From the NCBI RefSeq assembly GCF_900182955.1, contig NZ_FXUL01000003.1, forward strand, positions 186,001 through 250,000: a stretch of DNA of 64,000 nt, given 5' to 3'. Positions within the stretch are counted from its first letter, which is position 1. Every line of letters starts with the position of its first letter. This document shows positions 30,521 to 39,220 of this stretch, in pieces. The position numbers and the translations under genes are program-made. The notes under the pieces are model-generated. The model saw nothing but the letters and a program-made list of their open reading frames with translations. It ran no database searches and was not told the origin of the DNA. The DNA comes from Noviherbaspirillum suwonense (GTDB taxonomy: Bacteria; Pseudomonadota; Gammaproteobacteria; Burkholderiales; Burkholderiaceae_D).

Positions 30521-31164
30521 TGGCGACCTCGCTGTCGAGCCTGAATCCGGCGCAGCTGCGGCGCCTGAAGGTCGTGCTCTTCATCGTCGCGACGCTGCCT
30601 TTCCTGCGGCTGGTGGTGTACACGATCAATGACTGGCTGGGCGCCAATCCGGTCGAATTCATTACCCGCAATACCGGGGACTGGACGCTGTATTTCCTGT
30701 GCATCACGCTGGCGGTGACGCCGCTGCGGCGGCTGACCGGGTGGAACTGGCTGATCCGGCTGCGGCGCATGATCGGCCTGTTCGCGTTCTTTTACGCGGC
30801 GCTGCACTTCATGACGTTTCTCTGGTTCGACCATTTCTTCGATGTCGCGGAAATGCTGAAGGACGTGGTCAAGCGGCCTTTCATCACCGTGGGATTCACC
30901 GCGTTCGTCCTCCTGATCCCGCTGGCGGCGACCAGCACCAATGCAATGATCAAGCGGCTGGGCGGCAAGCGCTGGCAGTGGCTGCACCGGCTGATCTACC
31001 TGGTCGCGCCATTGGGTATCCTGCATTACTGGTGGATGAAGGCCGGCAAGAACGATTTCTCGCAGCCCATCCTGTTCGGCCTGATCGTCGCGGCGCTGCT
31101 GCTGGCGCGGGTGTACTGGCGGTTCGGCCAGCGCGCCGCCGCCAGGTCGCCGGCGGCAGGATAG
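30520..31164 (+). CDS. msrQ: MsrQ haem-binding membrane subunit
   Basis: MsrQ is the inner-membrane haem b protein that passes electrons from the respiratory chain to MsrP. The 214 residues have about six helices of the ferric-reductase type, with histidines in FYAALHFMTFLW, WQWLHRLIYL and GILHYWWM. Start overlaps the msrP stop by one base. An inverted REP-like pair lies downstream. Confidence 0.95.
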   Translation: MATSLSSLNPAQLRRLKVVLFIVATLPFLRLVVYTINDWLGANPVEFITRNTGDWTLYFLCITLAVTPLRRLTGWNWLIRLRRMIGLFAFFYAALHFMTFLWFDHFFDVAEMLKDVVKRPFITVGFTAFVLLIPLAATSTNAMIKRLGGKRWQWLHRLIYLVAPLGILHYWWMKAGKNDFSQPILFGLIVAALLLARVYWRFGQRAAARSPAAG

Positions 31165-31266
31165 GCAATCCGCCTGTCCTGCCGACCTTTGGCAAGGCAG
31201 CTTCCTACACATCCCAGGGCATCGCGTCCCGGATGAGACCGATGCTTCCGATGCGTCTGCGCGCCT

Positions 31267-31369
31267 CGTAGGGTGTAATAAGCGCAGCGCATTACACCGT
31301 TCGTTGCGAACAGGCGATGGTCGTTGATTGGCCAGTGGTGTAATGCGCTTGCGCTTATTACACCCTACG
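31267..31369. repeat. Inverted pair of REP-like palindromic repeats
   Basis: A 32-base arm at 31267-31298 and a 33-base arm at 31337-31369 are reverse complements apart from one inserted base, with a 38-base spacer. Each arm is itself a palindrome (GGTGTAAT ... ATTACACC around GCGC-rich centre) preceded by CGTAG. This looks like a BIME-type REP pair of the kind mobilised by RAYT transposases. It lies between two converging genes, msrQ and the TonB receptor, and may terminate or protect both messages. The rest of 31165-31433 shows nothing recognisable. Confidence 0.7.
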
Positions 31370-31433
31370 TCCACCCTCCGGAGTTTCATCGCACCTTCTG
31401 AAACGGAATTGGTGTTAAACCTTTCCCGCCGCG

Positions 31434-33428
31434 CTAGAACGCGGTCCGCACGCCCACGATCAGGTTGCGCCCAGGCTGCGGCACCTCGTCCTTCAGGACC
31501 GATGTCGAATAACGGATGTCCTGGTTCAGCAGGTTCCTGCCTATCAGGAACCAGGTCACGTCATAGCGGCCGAGGCTCTGCGTGTACGCCACGCTGGCGT
31601 CGAGCTGGGTATAAGCGGGCGTGGCGCTGGTCTCGAAGACGGCCAGCCTGTCCTGCCGCAATGCGCGCAGCACGGTCATGCTGCCGCGCCACGGACCCTG
31701 CCGGTAATTGACGTCGACGCCGGCCCGGCTGGCCGGCTGCAGCGGCAGGTTGCCGGCATTCTCCAGCGTGCCGCGGGAAGTGTCGGCGAACACACGGCCG
31801 GACCAGCCTGCGCCGCGCGGATTGTAGGAAATCTCGGCTTCGGCGCCGCGTATCGTGGCGTCGCCCTGGCGGAAGATGCGCTCGTTGAATTCGCCGCCGG
31901 CAGTGCCGCTGGCGTCCACCTGGGCGCCGGTGATGTCGCCATAGACGAAATTCTTGACGCGGTTATAGAACAGGTTGGCTTTCCAGCGCACCAGGCCGTC
32001 GGTCTTTTGCAGGCTGAGTTCGAGATTGCGCGACGTTTCGCGCGCGAAGTCCTGGTCGCCGATGTCATAGGTGCCGGTCGCCTCGTGCGGTCCGCGCGAA
32101 TAGAGTTCTTCGGTCGACGGCGCGCGCTGCGCCAGCGACCCGGTCAGGCCGAGGCCGTAGCCCGGCTGGAATGCCCACAGGCCGCCGATCGAACCGGAAC
32201 CAAGGTTGAAGCGGCGGTCGCGCAGGTTGTCCGGCTCGCGCTTGACCGACTCCAGCCGGGCGCCGGCGCTCAGGCGCACCGGGCCGACATCCTTTTCCTC
32301 CACCAGGAAGCCGGCGACGGTATTGGACCGGGTTGCCGGCACGGTAGCGCCGCTGCCGTCGGCGGCCAGCGCCGAAAACCGTTCGTTGTTGGCCTGCATG
32401 CCCAGCGTGCCGCGCCAGCCGGCAAGGCGCTCATGCGTCAGTTCCAGCCGTGTTTCCAGCGCCCTGTTCTTGAAATTGGTTTGCGGCACGCCCTCGGCGT
32501 CGAGTTCGTCATGCCGGTAATCGGTGTATCCCATACGTAGACGAACACTTTCAACGCCGGCGAAGGGCTTGCGGACCAGGCCGTCGATGTCATAGCGATT
32601 CTGGTGCATGTCGATCTGGGCCTGCTCCTCGGTCGGGATGCCATAGCGCTTGTCCAGCGTGGATGCCGACGCGCCGATGTAGCCCCAGGACTGGACGGTG
32701 GAGAGGCCGAAGCCGACATTGTTCTGCCGGGCAAAGGAATTCGGCAGCCGGCCTGACGCGGATGCCGGATCGTCCTGTACCGCGTTGCCGGGTATCCGGT
32801 AGTCGATTGCGTTGCGCACATCACCGTCGACATGCAGGCCGACCGCGCCGGCGGCGCCGTCCAGCGACAGCGACAGGCTCTTGGACTGGTCGACGCTGCC
32901 GTAGCGCACTTCGGCTTCGCCGGTAGGCGCCGGCGCGAGGCTGGTTGGAATGCGGTCGTTGATCACATTGACCAGCCCGCCTATCGCACCTGAACCATAG
33001 AGCAGGGCAGCCGGGCCGCGCAGGATCTCGATCTGGCGTGCGGTTGCCGTCTCGGTCGCCACTGCATGGTCGTTCGACAGCGTCGAGACGTCGGATAACG
33101 ACATGCCGTTTTGCAGCATCTTCACGCGGGCGCCGTCCAGGCCGCGGATGATGGGCCGCGACGCCCCGGCGCCGAATGCGGAGCCGGACACGCCCAGTTC
33201 ATGGGACAGCGTCTCGCCCAGCGTGGCGGCCTGGCGGTCGCGCAGTTCGTCGCCGGACACGACGCGGGCAGGCGTCAGGATCTGCTCGCCTGCGCTGCCG
33301 GCCAGCGGGCTGGTGGTGACGACGACTTCGGGCAGCGCATCGGCCGCATGGACGGTGTGTGCGGATTGGGCATAGGCGACGCAAGCGAGCAGGACGGCGC
33401 GCGCCATGGTGGAACGTTGGAATTGCAT
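31434..33428 (-). CDS. TonB-dependent outer-membrane receptor, ZnuD-like
   Basis: This is a 22-strand outer-membrane channel driven by TonB. The 664 residues begin with a signal peptide (cleavage near HTVHA, about residue 28), then a TonB-box-like EVVVTTSP, a plug domain with IRGLDGARVKMLQNG and ILRGPAALLYGSGAIGG, and a barrel ending in F. The plug stretch SDVSTLSNDHAVATE resembles ZnuD, the neisserial zinc receptor, but no histidine-rich loop is obvious, so the ligand is uncertain (zinc, iron chelate or other). The start follows CAGGAAAAACC. The small exported-protein gene and dksA lie upstream on the same strand. Confidence 0.88.
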   Translation of the reverse strand: MQFQRSTMARAVLLACVAYAQSAHTVHAADALPEVVVTTSPLAGSAGEQILTPARVVSGDELRDRQAATLGETLSHELGVSGSAFGAGASRPIIRGLDGARVKMLQNGMSLSDVSTLSNDHAVATETATARQIEILRGPAALLYGSGAIGGLVNVINDRIPTSLAPAPTGEAEVRYGSVDQSKSLSLSLDGAAGAVGLHVDGDVRNAIDYRIPGNAVQDDPASASGRLPNSFARQNNVGFGLSTVQSWGYIGASASTLDKRYGIPTEEQAQIDMHQNRYDIDGLVRKPFAGVESVRLRMGYTDYRHDELDAEGVPQTNFKNRALETRLELTHERLAGWRGTLGMQANNERFSALAADGSGATVPATRSNTVAGFLVEEKDVGPVRLSAGARLESVKREPDNLRDRRFNLGSGSIGGLWAFQPGYGLGLTGSLAQRAPSTEELYSRGPHEATGTYDIGDQDFARETSRNLELSLQKTDGLVRWKANLFYNRVKNFVYGDITGAQVDASGTAGGEFNERIFRQGDATIRGAEAEISYNPRGAGWSGRVFADTSRGTLENAGNLPLQPASRAGVDVNYRQGPWRGSMTVLRALRQDRLAVFETSATPAYTQLDASVAYTQSLGRYDVTWFLIGRNLLNQDIRYSTSVLKDEVPQPGRNLIVGVRTAF

Positions 33429-33523
33429 GGTTTTTCCTGAAAATCGATTTGGGGCGAAAACGTGGCGGCCGGCAATCCCGTCAAGCGGGACGGCGCGGCA
33501 GCATCAAGGGAGCCGGAAAACGT

Positions 33524-33916
33524 TCAGGAAAGGGGTGGTGCGCGGGACTGGAAATGGCAGGAGAACGGCTGGTTCCACGACAGGAATGCAGCCCACAGCG
33601 CCAGCACGCTGGCTGCCGGCAACAGCGGCGCCCGGTAAGGCGGCGTGGTCAGCAGCGCGGGGAGGGTGGCGTCGTCGAACGCGGCGCACGAGTGGCGCAG
33701 GTCGATGTCGCCGATTTTGCCGATACTGCTGCTTGTGCTGCCTGCATTGCTTGCGCCGCTACTGAAAACGGCAGCCTTCGCCGCCTGCCCGGGGACGCCC
33801 CAGCCGGCGTGCGACACCCGGTGTCCCAGTCCCAGCCACTGCGCGCCCAGCAGGCAGCACAGCATCAGCAGCACCAGGGCGCTGCGGCTGGAGACGGAGA
33901 TGCGTACGGGATTCAA
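33524..33916 (-). CDS. Small membrane-anchored or exported protein, unknown
   Basis: The frame from a TTG at 33916 gives 130 residues. The TTG overlaps the dksA stop as TTGA, the same geometry as the common ATGA coupling. The protein starts LNPVRISVSSRSALVLLMLC (read as Met first), with one hydrophobic segment ending AQWLGLGHRVSHAG, followed by a polar part with one cysteine in HSCAAFDDATLP and a second hydrophobic stretch. Similar small proteins with a GHRxxHA motif often precede TonB receptors in Burkholderiales; the role is unknown. Start choice is inference from the overlap. Confidence 0.6.
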   Translation of the reverse strand: MNPVRISVSSRSALVLLMLCCLLGAQWLGLGHRVSHAGWGVPGQAAKAAVFSSGASNAGSTSSSIGKIGDIDLRHSCAAFDDATLPALLTTPPYRAPLLPAASVLALWAAFLSWNQPFSCHFQSRAPPLS

Positions 33917-34359
33917 TCGCCGTACAGTTTCTGTTTCAGTTCGCGGCGCTGCTGGGCTTCCAGCGACAGCGTGGCGGTGGGACGTGCCAGCAGGCGCGGT
34001 ATGCCGATCGGCTCGCCGGTTTCCTCGCACCAGCCGTAGTCGCCGGTGTCGATCGAGGCGATCGATTGCTGCACCTTTTTCAGCAGCTTGCGTTCGCGGT
34101 CGCGCGTGCGCAGTTCCAGCGCATGCTCTTCCTCGATCGTCGCGCGGTCCGCAGGATCGGGCACCAGCACGGTTTCCCGCAGGTGCTCGGTCGTCTCGCC
34201 GGCATTCTTGAGCAAGTCCTTTTCAAGCTGTTGCAGACGGGCGCGGAAAAACGCCAGCTGTGCGGCATTCATGTAATCCTTCTCGCCCATCTTCAGAATT
34301 TCTTCTTCGGTGAGCAAGGCATCGTCGGCGACGGTCGGTTTGGTTGTCTTGGTTGCCAC
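33913..34359 (-). CDS. dksA: RNA polymerase-binding transcription factor DksA (single-Cys type, GTG start)
   Basis: DksA binds in the secondary channel of RNA polymerase and, with ppGpp, represses rRNA promoters and activates amino acid genes. The 148 residues have the coiled coil with the conserved tip region VPDPADRATIEEEHALE. The C-terminal globular domain reads YGWCEETGEPIGIPRLLARPTATLSLEAQ (quoted ends YGWCEETGEPIG and TATLSLEAQ), so three of the four zinc cysteines are replaced; such zinc-independent forms are normal in betaproteobacteria. GTG is the only available start after the upstream in-frame stop. Confidence 0.95.
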   Translation of the reverse strand: MATKTTKPTVADDALLTEEEILKMGEKDYMNAAQLAFFRARLQQLEKDLLKNAGETTEHLRETVLVPDPADRATIEEEHALELRTRDRERKLLKKVQQSIASIDTGDYGWCEETGEPIGIPRLLARPTATLSLEAQQRRELKQKLYGD

Positions 34360-34549
34360 TTCGGTAACTTTCGAAACTACGGTTTAGTCAAATGTATCCG
34401 TTAAACGGACAAACGTTTTGTTGCTGCTCAGTAGTATGCCGGAATGAATAATGCTGTCAAAGCATTAAGTAGCTCCCGGTAATTCTTTTGTCAATGCCGG
34501 CCAGGGATGATGAAAATCGGCCATCTTATTGCATTACAGACTGTAAGCA

Positions 34550-34570
34550 TGTTGAATCTTTATTTCAACA
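34550..34570. promoter_or_regulatory. Dyad-symmetric site in the dksA upstream region
   Basis: TGTTGAA (34550-34556) and TTCAACA (34564-34570) form a perfect 7-bp dyad around seven AT-rich bases, in the 262-base AT-rich gap between the COG0523 gene and dksA. It may be a protein-binding site; an RNA hairpin is possible but has no T-run. It is not an obvious Zur or Fur box. A second small hairpin, TCCGTTAAACGGA, lies at about 34399-34411, nearer dksA. Confidence 0.35.
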
Positions 34571-34621
34571 ATGTTGCAGGCGCCGGTGACTGCTTGTCAC
34601 ATCTGGAAAAACCGCGATAGT

Positions 34622-35641
34622 TTATATCAAACACTGCTCCAGTCCCTGAAGAATGGTGGACTGCGGCAGGCTCACGCCGATGAACACCATCTTGCTGCCG
34701 CGCTCCTCGCCATCCAGCCACGGTGCGCCGATATCCGACCCCATGGTCTGGTGCACGCCCTGGAACACGACTTTCCGGTCCGCGCCCTCCATATACAGTA
34801 TGCCCTTGTAACGCAGCAGCCGCGGACCGAACACCTGGATCAGGCCGCCCAGGAAGTTGTCCAGCCGCGCGGTATCGAACGGCCGCGTGCTGCGAAAGAC
34901 GAACGCGGCGATATCGTCCGTATGGCCATGATGGTGGTGGTGGTCATGGCCGCAGTGCTCGTCATGCACGTGGCCGTCCTCCTGCGTCTCGGCCGCCAGG
35001 AAGTCCGGGTCGATGTCGAGCTTGTCGTTGAGCCTGAAGCCGCGCAGGTCGAGCAGGCTGGCGACCGGTTCGCCTTCCAGGCCGTTGCTGCCGATGGGCG
35101 CACGCGGGTTCATGCGCTTCAGCCGCGCCACCAGCGTCGCGACATCGCCGGCGCTGCACAGGTCGGTCTTGGACAGCAGGATGCGGTCGGCGAAACCGAC
35201 CTGGCGCTGCGCTTCCTCGCGTTCGTCGAGCTGGGTCATCGCGTGCCGCGCATCGACCACGGTGATCACCGCGTCCAGCATGTAATGCAGGCTGATTTCC
35301 TCGTCCATGAAGAAGGTCTGCGCGACCGGGCCGGGGTTGGCGAGGCCGGTGGTCTCGATCACCACGTGGTCGAAGTGCAGCTCGCCGGCATTGCGCCGGA
35401 TCGCCAGCGACGACAGCGCGCTGATCAGGTCGCCGCGCACCGTGCAGCAGATGCAGCCGTTGTTCATCTCGACGATCTGCTCGGTGCTGTCCTGCACCAG
35501 GATCTCGTTGTCGATGTTTTCGGCGCCGAACTCGTTCTCGATGACCGCGATCTTGTAGCCGTGCGGCTCCTTGAGCAGTCGGTTCAGCAGCGTGGTTTTG
35601 CCGGCGCCGAGAAAGCCGGTCAGGATGGTGGTCGGGATCAT
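34622..35641 (-). CDS. COG0523 (CobW/YjiA-type) GTPase, probable zinc metallochaperone
   Basis: COG0523 proteins are G3E GTPases that hand metal to client enzymes, often under zinc shortage. The start MIPTTILTGFLGAGKTT gives 339 residues. The P-loop is GFLGAGKTTL (9-18), the metal-binding CxCC motif is CICC at 63-66, and a histidine-rich stretch HVHDEHCGHDHHHHHGH lies in the second half before the C-terminal CobW domain. No cobalamin genes are nearby, so the zinc-type role is favoured over CobW itself. Upstream on the same strand are xerC, DUF484 and dapF. Confidence 0.92.
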   Translation of the reverse strand: MIPTTILTGFLGAGKTTLLNRLLKEPHGYKIAVIENEFGAENIDNEILVQDSTEQIVEMNNGCICCTVRGDLISALSSLAIRRNAGELHFDHVVIETTGLANPGPVAQTFFMDEEISLHYMLDAVITVVDARHAMTQLDEREEAQRQVGFADRILLSKTDLCSAGDVATLVARLKRMNPRAPIGSNGLEGEPVASLLDLRGFRLNDKLDIDPDFLAAETQEDGHVHDEHCGHDHHHHHGHTDDIAAFVFRSTRPFDTARLDNFLGGLIQVFGPRLLRYKGILYMEGADRKVVFQGVHQTMGSDIGAPWLDGEERGSKMVFIGVSLPQSTILQGLEQCLI

Positions 35642-35681
35642 GGCTGTGTCGCGCAGTATCTGGCAGTGTCGGTAAGGGAGA

Positions 35682-36671
35682 TCAGGCGTCGCGCTTCCTG
35701 GCGCGCGGATGGGCCGCATCATACACCTGCGCCAGCCGCTGGAAGTCGAGCGACGTATATACCTGGGTTGACGATATAGACGCATGGCCCAGCATCTCCT
35801 GCACCGCGCGCAGGTCGCCGGACGACTGCAGCACATGCGAGGCGAACGAATGCCGCAGCACATGCGGATGCACGTCGGTCGGTATGCCCAGCGCCAGCGC
35901 ATGCGCCTTGATGCGCACCTGCACCATGCGCGGCGTCATGCGCTTGCCGCGCAGCGACAGGAACAGCGCGTGCCGCGCGGTGTCGGCCCCGGCATCGGCG
36001 CGCAGCAGCTGCGGCCGGACAGTCAGCCAGGCGCGCAGCGCGTCCAGCGCGGCGGCGCCGACCGGCACCACCCGCTTCTTGCTTCCCTTGCCGGTGACGG
36101 TGACTTCGCCGCCGGCGTAATCGATCCAGCCGGGCGACGTGTAGCCGCCTTCCTGCACATAGCCGGCGTCCAGCGACACCAGCTCCGACACCCGCAGGCC
36201 GCTGGAGTAGAGCAGCTCGAACATCGCACGGTCGCATAGCTGGTCGGGCGCCAGCGGGTCGCGGCCGGGACGGCTGTTCGATACCAGCTGCACCGCGTCG
36301 TCGGCCGACAGCGCCTTGGGCAGGGGCTTGCCGCGCTTGGGCGGCCGCACGCCGTCGACCGGGTTGGCCGCCAGCGGCAGCTGCTCGGACAGCCAGTTGA
36401 AAAAGCCGCGCCAAGCCGACAGCCGGCGCGCGATCGAGCGCGGATGCAGGCCGGCGCCATGCATCTGCGACGCGAATTTGCGGATATGGAAATGGTCCAG
36501 CGCTTCCAGCGCGGGTGCGGCGGCCGGCGGCGCGAATGCCGCCGCGACCAGCCGTTCCAGTTCTGCCAGGTCGCGCCGGTAGCCTTCGACCGTGTGCGGC
36601 GACAGCCGGCGCTGCGTCGCCAGGTTCTGCAGGTAGCCGTGGTAATGGGCCTGGCGTTGCTGCGCGCTCAT
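35682..36671 (-). CDS. xerC: Site-specific tyrosine recombinase XerC
   Basis: XerC resolves chromosome dimers at dif together with XerD. The 329 residues have the N-terminal SAM-like domain and a C-terminal catalytic domain with all residues visible: Arg in SSGLRVSEL, Lys in GKGSKKRVVPV, HxxR in HVLRHSFASH, His in LGHASI and the nucleophile Tyr in STQVYTSLD. It is 7 bases downstream of the DUF484 gene, the same dapF-DUF484-xerC order as in E. coli. Confidence 0.95.
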   Translation of the reverse strand: MSAQQRQAHYHGYLQNLATQRRLSPHTVEGYRRDLAELERLVAAAFAPPAAAPALEALDHFHIRKFASQMHGAGLHPRSIARRLSAWRGFFNWLSEQLPLAANPVDGVRPPKRGKPLPKALSADDAVQLVSNSRPGRDPLAPDQLCDRAMFELLYSSGLRVSELVSLDAGYVQEGGYTSPGWIDYAGGEVTVTGKGSKKRVVPVGAAALDALRAWLTVRPQLLRADAGADTARHALFLSLRGKRMTPRMVQVRIKAHALALGIPTDVHPHVLRHSFASHVLQSSGDLRAVQEMLGHASISSTQVYTSLDFQRLAQVYDAAHPRARKRDA

Positions 36672-36678
36672 CGCGGCC

Positions 36679-37341
36679 TCAGGCCAGCAGGCTGGCCAGC
36701 GCGGCGCTGGCGGTGGCGGCGAAGCGGATCAGGAAATCGGTCGACATGGTTTCCGAGAAGCGCTGCGCATCGGGCGAACCCAGCACCAGCATGCCGAACG
36801 CCTGCTGTGCGCCGGGCGCGCGCAGCGGCAGCATCGCGATGGATTTCACCGTGCCCGCATCGTCGAGCCAGCCGGCGGCCTCGAAGTCGTTGTTGGGGCC
36901 GCAGAACGGCGCATCCAGGCCGTTTGCGAATATGCGGATGTCGCCCGAGACCGGTTTGGCGAACCAGGCGTTCGCATGGTCGGCGCCGACGCCCCACAGC
37001 CGCAGCGTGACCTGCGGCACGTCGAAACGGTTGCGCAGGCCGTCGACCAGGATGCGCGGCAGCTCGGTGTCATGCCGGCTGGCCAGCAGGCTGCAGGTCC
37101 ACTGCTGGAATTTTTCGGCGATCGCGTCGTTTTCCTGGCCGTTGCGCATCAGCGTGGACATCTTCAGTTCCAGCTGCTTGTACTTTTCCCGCAGCACTTC
37201 CATCTGCCGCTCCTGCAGCGAGATGGCGCGCCCGGACAGGCCGCTGGACAGGCGCACCGACGACAGCAGCTCCGTGTGCTCCTCGAAGAAATCCGGATGG
37301 CTGGCAAGGTAGGCGGCGACGGTGGTGGATTCCATGGACAT
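36679..37341 (-). CDS. DUF484 family protein (YigA-like, GAF fold)
   Basis: The 220 residues have an N-terminal helical part starting MSMESTTVAAYLASHPDFFE, the signature YLxxxPDFF of the family, a coiled segment (LQERQMEVLREKYKQLELKM, about 45-65) and a C-terminal GAF-like domain. The function is unknown; its constant place between dapF and xerC suggests a link to division or wall synthesis, but that is inference. The first of two nearby ATGs is used; neither has a strong ribosome binding site. Confidence 0.88.
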   Translation of the reverse strand: MSMESTTVAAYLASHPDFFEEHTELLSSVRLSSGLSGRAISLQERQMEVLREKYKQLELKMSTLMRNGQENDAIAEKFQQWTCSLLASRHDTELPRILVDGLRNRFDVPQVTLRLWGVGADHANAWFAKPVSGDIRIFANGLDAPFCGPNNDFEAAGWLDDAGTVKSIAMLPLRAPGAQQAFGMLVLGSPDAQRFSETMSTDFLIRFAATASAALASLLA

Positions 37342-37385
37342 GACGGTTTTCGGAGAATGAAAGCGGATTAGGGGATGGTGTGTCG

Positions 37386-38237
37386 TCAGAGTTCGATTTC
37401 GCCGTCGAACACGGTGACCGCGGGACCGGTCAGCAGCACCGGCGCATTGCCGCCGGCCCAGGCGATGGACAGTTCGCCGCCGCGGGTCCCGACCCGCACC
37501 GGCGACGCCAGCAGGCCGCGCCGGATGCCGGCCACCACTGCCGCGCAGGCTCCGGTGCCGCAGGCCAGGGTTTCGCCGGCGCTGCGCTCGAATACCCTGA
37601 GGCGTATCGCGTGGCGGTCGACGACCTGCATGAAGCCGGCGTTGACCCGCTTCGGGAAGCGCGGATGATGCTCGATCGCCGGGCCGTCCTGCAGCACCGG
37701 CGCGGCGTCGACATCGTCGACCAACTGCACCGCATGCGGATTGCCCATCGAGACCGCCGACACCAGCACCGTATGGCCGTTCACGTCCAGCGGCCACAGC
37801 GTGTCGTCGTTCTGCGGTTGGCCCTGGAGGCCGCTGGCGTCGAACGGCACCCGCGCCGCCTCCAGCACCGGCGCGCCCATGTCGACCGTGATGCCGCCGT
37901 CGTCTTCCATCCGCGGCTCGATCACGCCGGACAGGGTCTCGACGCGGATCGCGCGCTTGGCGGTCAGGCCTTTTTCGGTCACGTAGCGGACGAAGGCGCG
38001 CGCGCCGTTGCCGCACTGCTCCACCTCGCCGCCGTCGCTGTTGTAGATGCGGTAGCGGAAATCGATGCCCGGCGTCTGCGCCTTTTCGACCACCAGCATC
38101 TGGTCGGCGCCGACGCCGAAACGGCGGTCGGCAAGGCGCTGCCACTGCGCCGGCGTGAAGGCAATTTCCTGGGCGGTGGCGTCGATGACCACGAAGTCAT
38201 TGCCGGCGCCGTGCATCTTGGTGAACTTGAGTTTCAT
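37386..38237 (-). CDS. dapF: Diaminopimelate epimerase
   Basis: DapF converts LL- to meso-diaminopimelate for lysine and peptidoglycan synthesis. The 283 residues match the family. The two catalytic cysteines are Cys75 in [10 protein letters not shown] and Cys226 in [10 protein letters not shown]. The start [19 protein letters not shown] is canonical. It follows the two acyltransferase genes by 11 bases on the same strand. Confidence 0.97.
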   Translation of the reverse strand: MKLKFTKMHGAGNDFVVIDATAQEIAFTPAQWQRLADRRFGVGADQMLVVEKAQTPGIDFRYRIYNSDGGEVEQCGNGARAFVRYVTEKGLTAKRAIRVETLSGVIEPRMEDDGGITVDMGAPVLEAARVPFDASGLQGQPQNDDTLWPLDVNGHTVLVSAVSMGNPHAVQLVDDVDAAPVLQDGPAIEHHPRFPKRVNAGFMQVVDRHAIRLRVFERSAGETLACGTGACAAVVAGIRRGLLASPVRVGTRGGELSIAWAGGNAPVLLTGPAVTVFDGEIEL

Positions 38238-38248
38238 GGCAGGGAAAT

Positions 38249-39220
38249 TCAGTAGCCGTCCGCTGGGTCGGTCGCCATCGGGACGGTGGAATCGGACGAG
38301 GCATCATACACGTCGGGCACGCCTGGCGGGCGGGTCTTGAAACGCTTGTGCGCCCAAAAATATTCGCCCGGCGCCTCCCTGACGCGCGCCTCGATGAACG
38401 CATTCATCCGGCGCGCGGAAACCGCCAGGTCGTCGCCCGGATAATCGTCCCAGGCCGGAAAGAAGCGCACCTTCCAGCCGCGGTAGCCGGGCAGGAAGGT
38501 CGCCACCACCGGGATCACTTTCGCGCCGGTCGCCGCGGCAATGCGGGCCGGCGCGGTCAGCGTGGCGGCCGGCACGCCGAAGAAGGGCACGAACAGCGCG
38601 TCCCTGGCGCCGAAGTCGAGGTCGGGCAGCATGAAGTAGGGCAGGCCGCGGCGCATCGCGCGGATGATGGGCTTGATGCCGGCCGCGCGCGACACCAGCT
38701 CGATCGGCCGGAAACGGGTGCGGCCGCGGCGCAGCGCGCCGTCGAACACCGGGTCGCGCTGCGCGGTATAGATCGAGCACAGCGACGACTCCAGCATCAC
38801 CGCCACGCCGGCGACATCGAGGCAGACGAAATGCGGGCACAGCAAAATGGTCGGTCCGGCGCCGATCTGCGCCAGCGGCACGCCAGGCTCGCGTTGCACG
38901 TCCTGCACGTCCTTCGCGCCGGGCACGTCGGGCACGCCAGGCTCCACCTGTATCAGCCGCCGCAGCCGCGCGGTCGAACCCCACCAGAGCACGCCGCGCT
39001 CCAGCACGCTGCGGGCGTAATGCTGGAAGTGGCGGCGGGCGAGCGCATTGCGTTCGCGCTCGGACAGTTCCGGCATGCACAGCCGCAGGTTGGTCTGCGT
39101 GATGTGGCGGCGCGGGCCCATCACGAGGTAGAGCAGGCTGCCGACGCCGGTGCCGAGGCGGCCCAGCAGCGGCAGCGGCAGCCAGTGCAGCAGCCACATC
39201 AATGCCAGCAGCAGCCTCAT
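38249..39220 (-). CDS. Lipid A biosynthesis acyltransferase (LpxL/HtrB family), second of pair
   Basis: Enzymes of this family transfer an acyl chain to Kdo-lipid IVA at the inner face of the inner membrane. The 323 residues begin with a hydrophobic N-terminus, and the HX4D catalytic motif is HFVCLD, followed by the family region with [20 protein letters not shown] (core PDLDFG). An unusual insertion of about 25 residues rich in Pro, Gly, Val and Asp ([20 protein letters not shown]) lies just before the motif. Start overlaps the upstream paralogue's stop as ATGA. Confidence 0.92.
   Translation of the reverse strand: MRLLLALMWLLHWLPLPLLGRLGTGVGSLLYLVMGPRRHITQTNLRLCMPELSERERNALARRHFQHYARSVLERGVLWWGSTARLRRLIQVEPGVPDVPGAKDVQDVQREPGVPLAQIGAGPTILLCPHFVCLDVAGVAVMLESSLCSIYTAQRDPVFDGALRRGRTRFRPIELVSRAAGIKPIIRAMRRGLPYFMLPDLDFGARDALFVPFFGVPAATLTAPARIAAATGAKVIPVVATFLPGYRGWKVRFFPAWDDYPGDDLAVSARRMNAFIEARVREAPGEYFWAHKRFKTRPPGVPDVYDASSDSTVPMATDPADGY

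Noticed and set aside
34360-34621. Zur or Fur box near dksA
   Set aside because: No match to a GTTATA-type or iron-box-like palindrome; only the TGTTGAA dyad is present.
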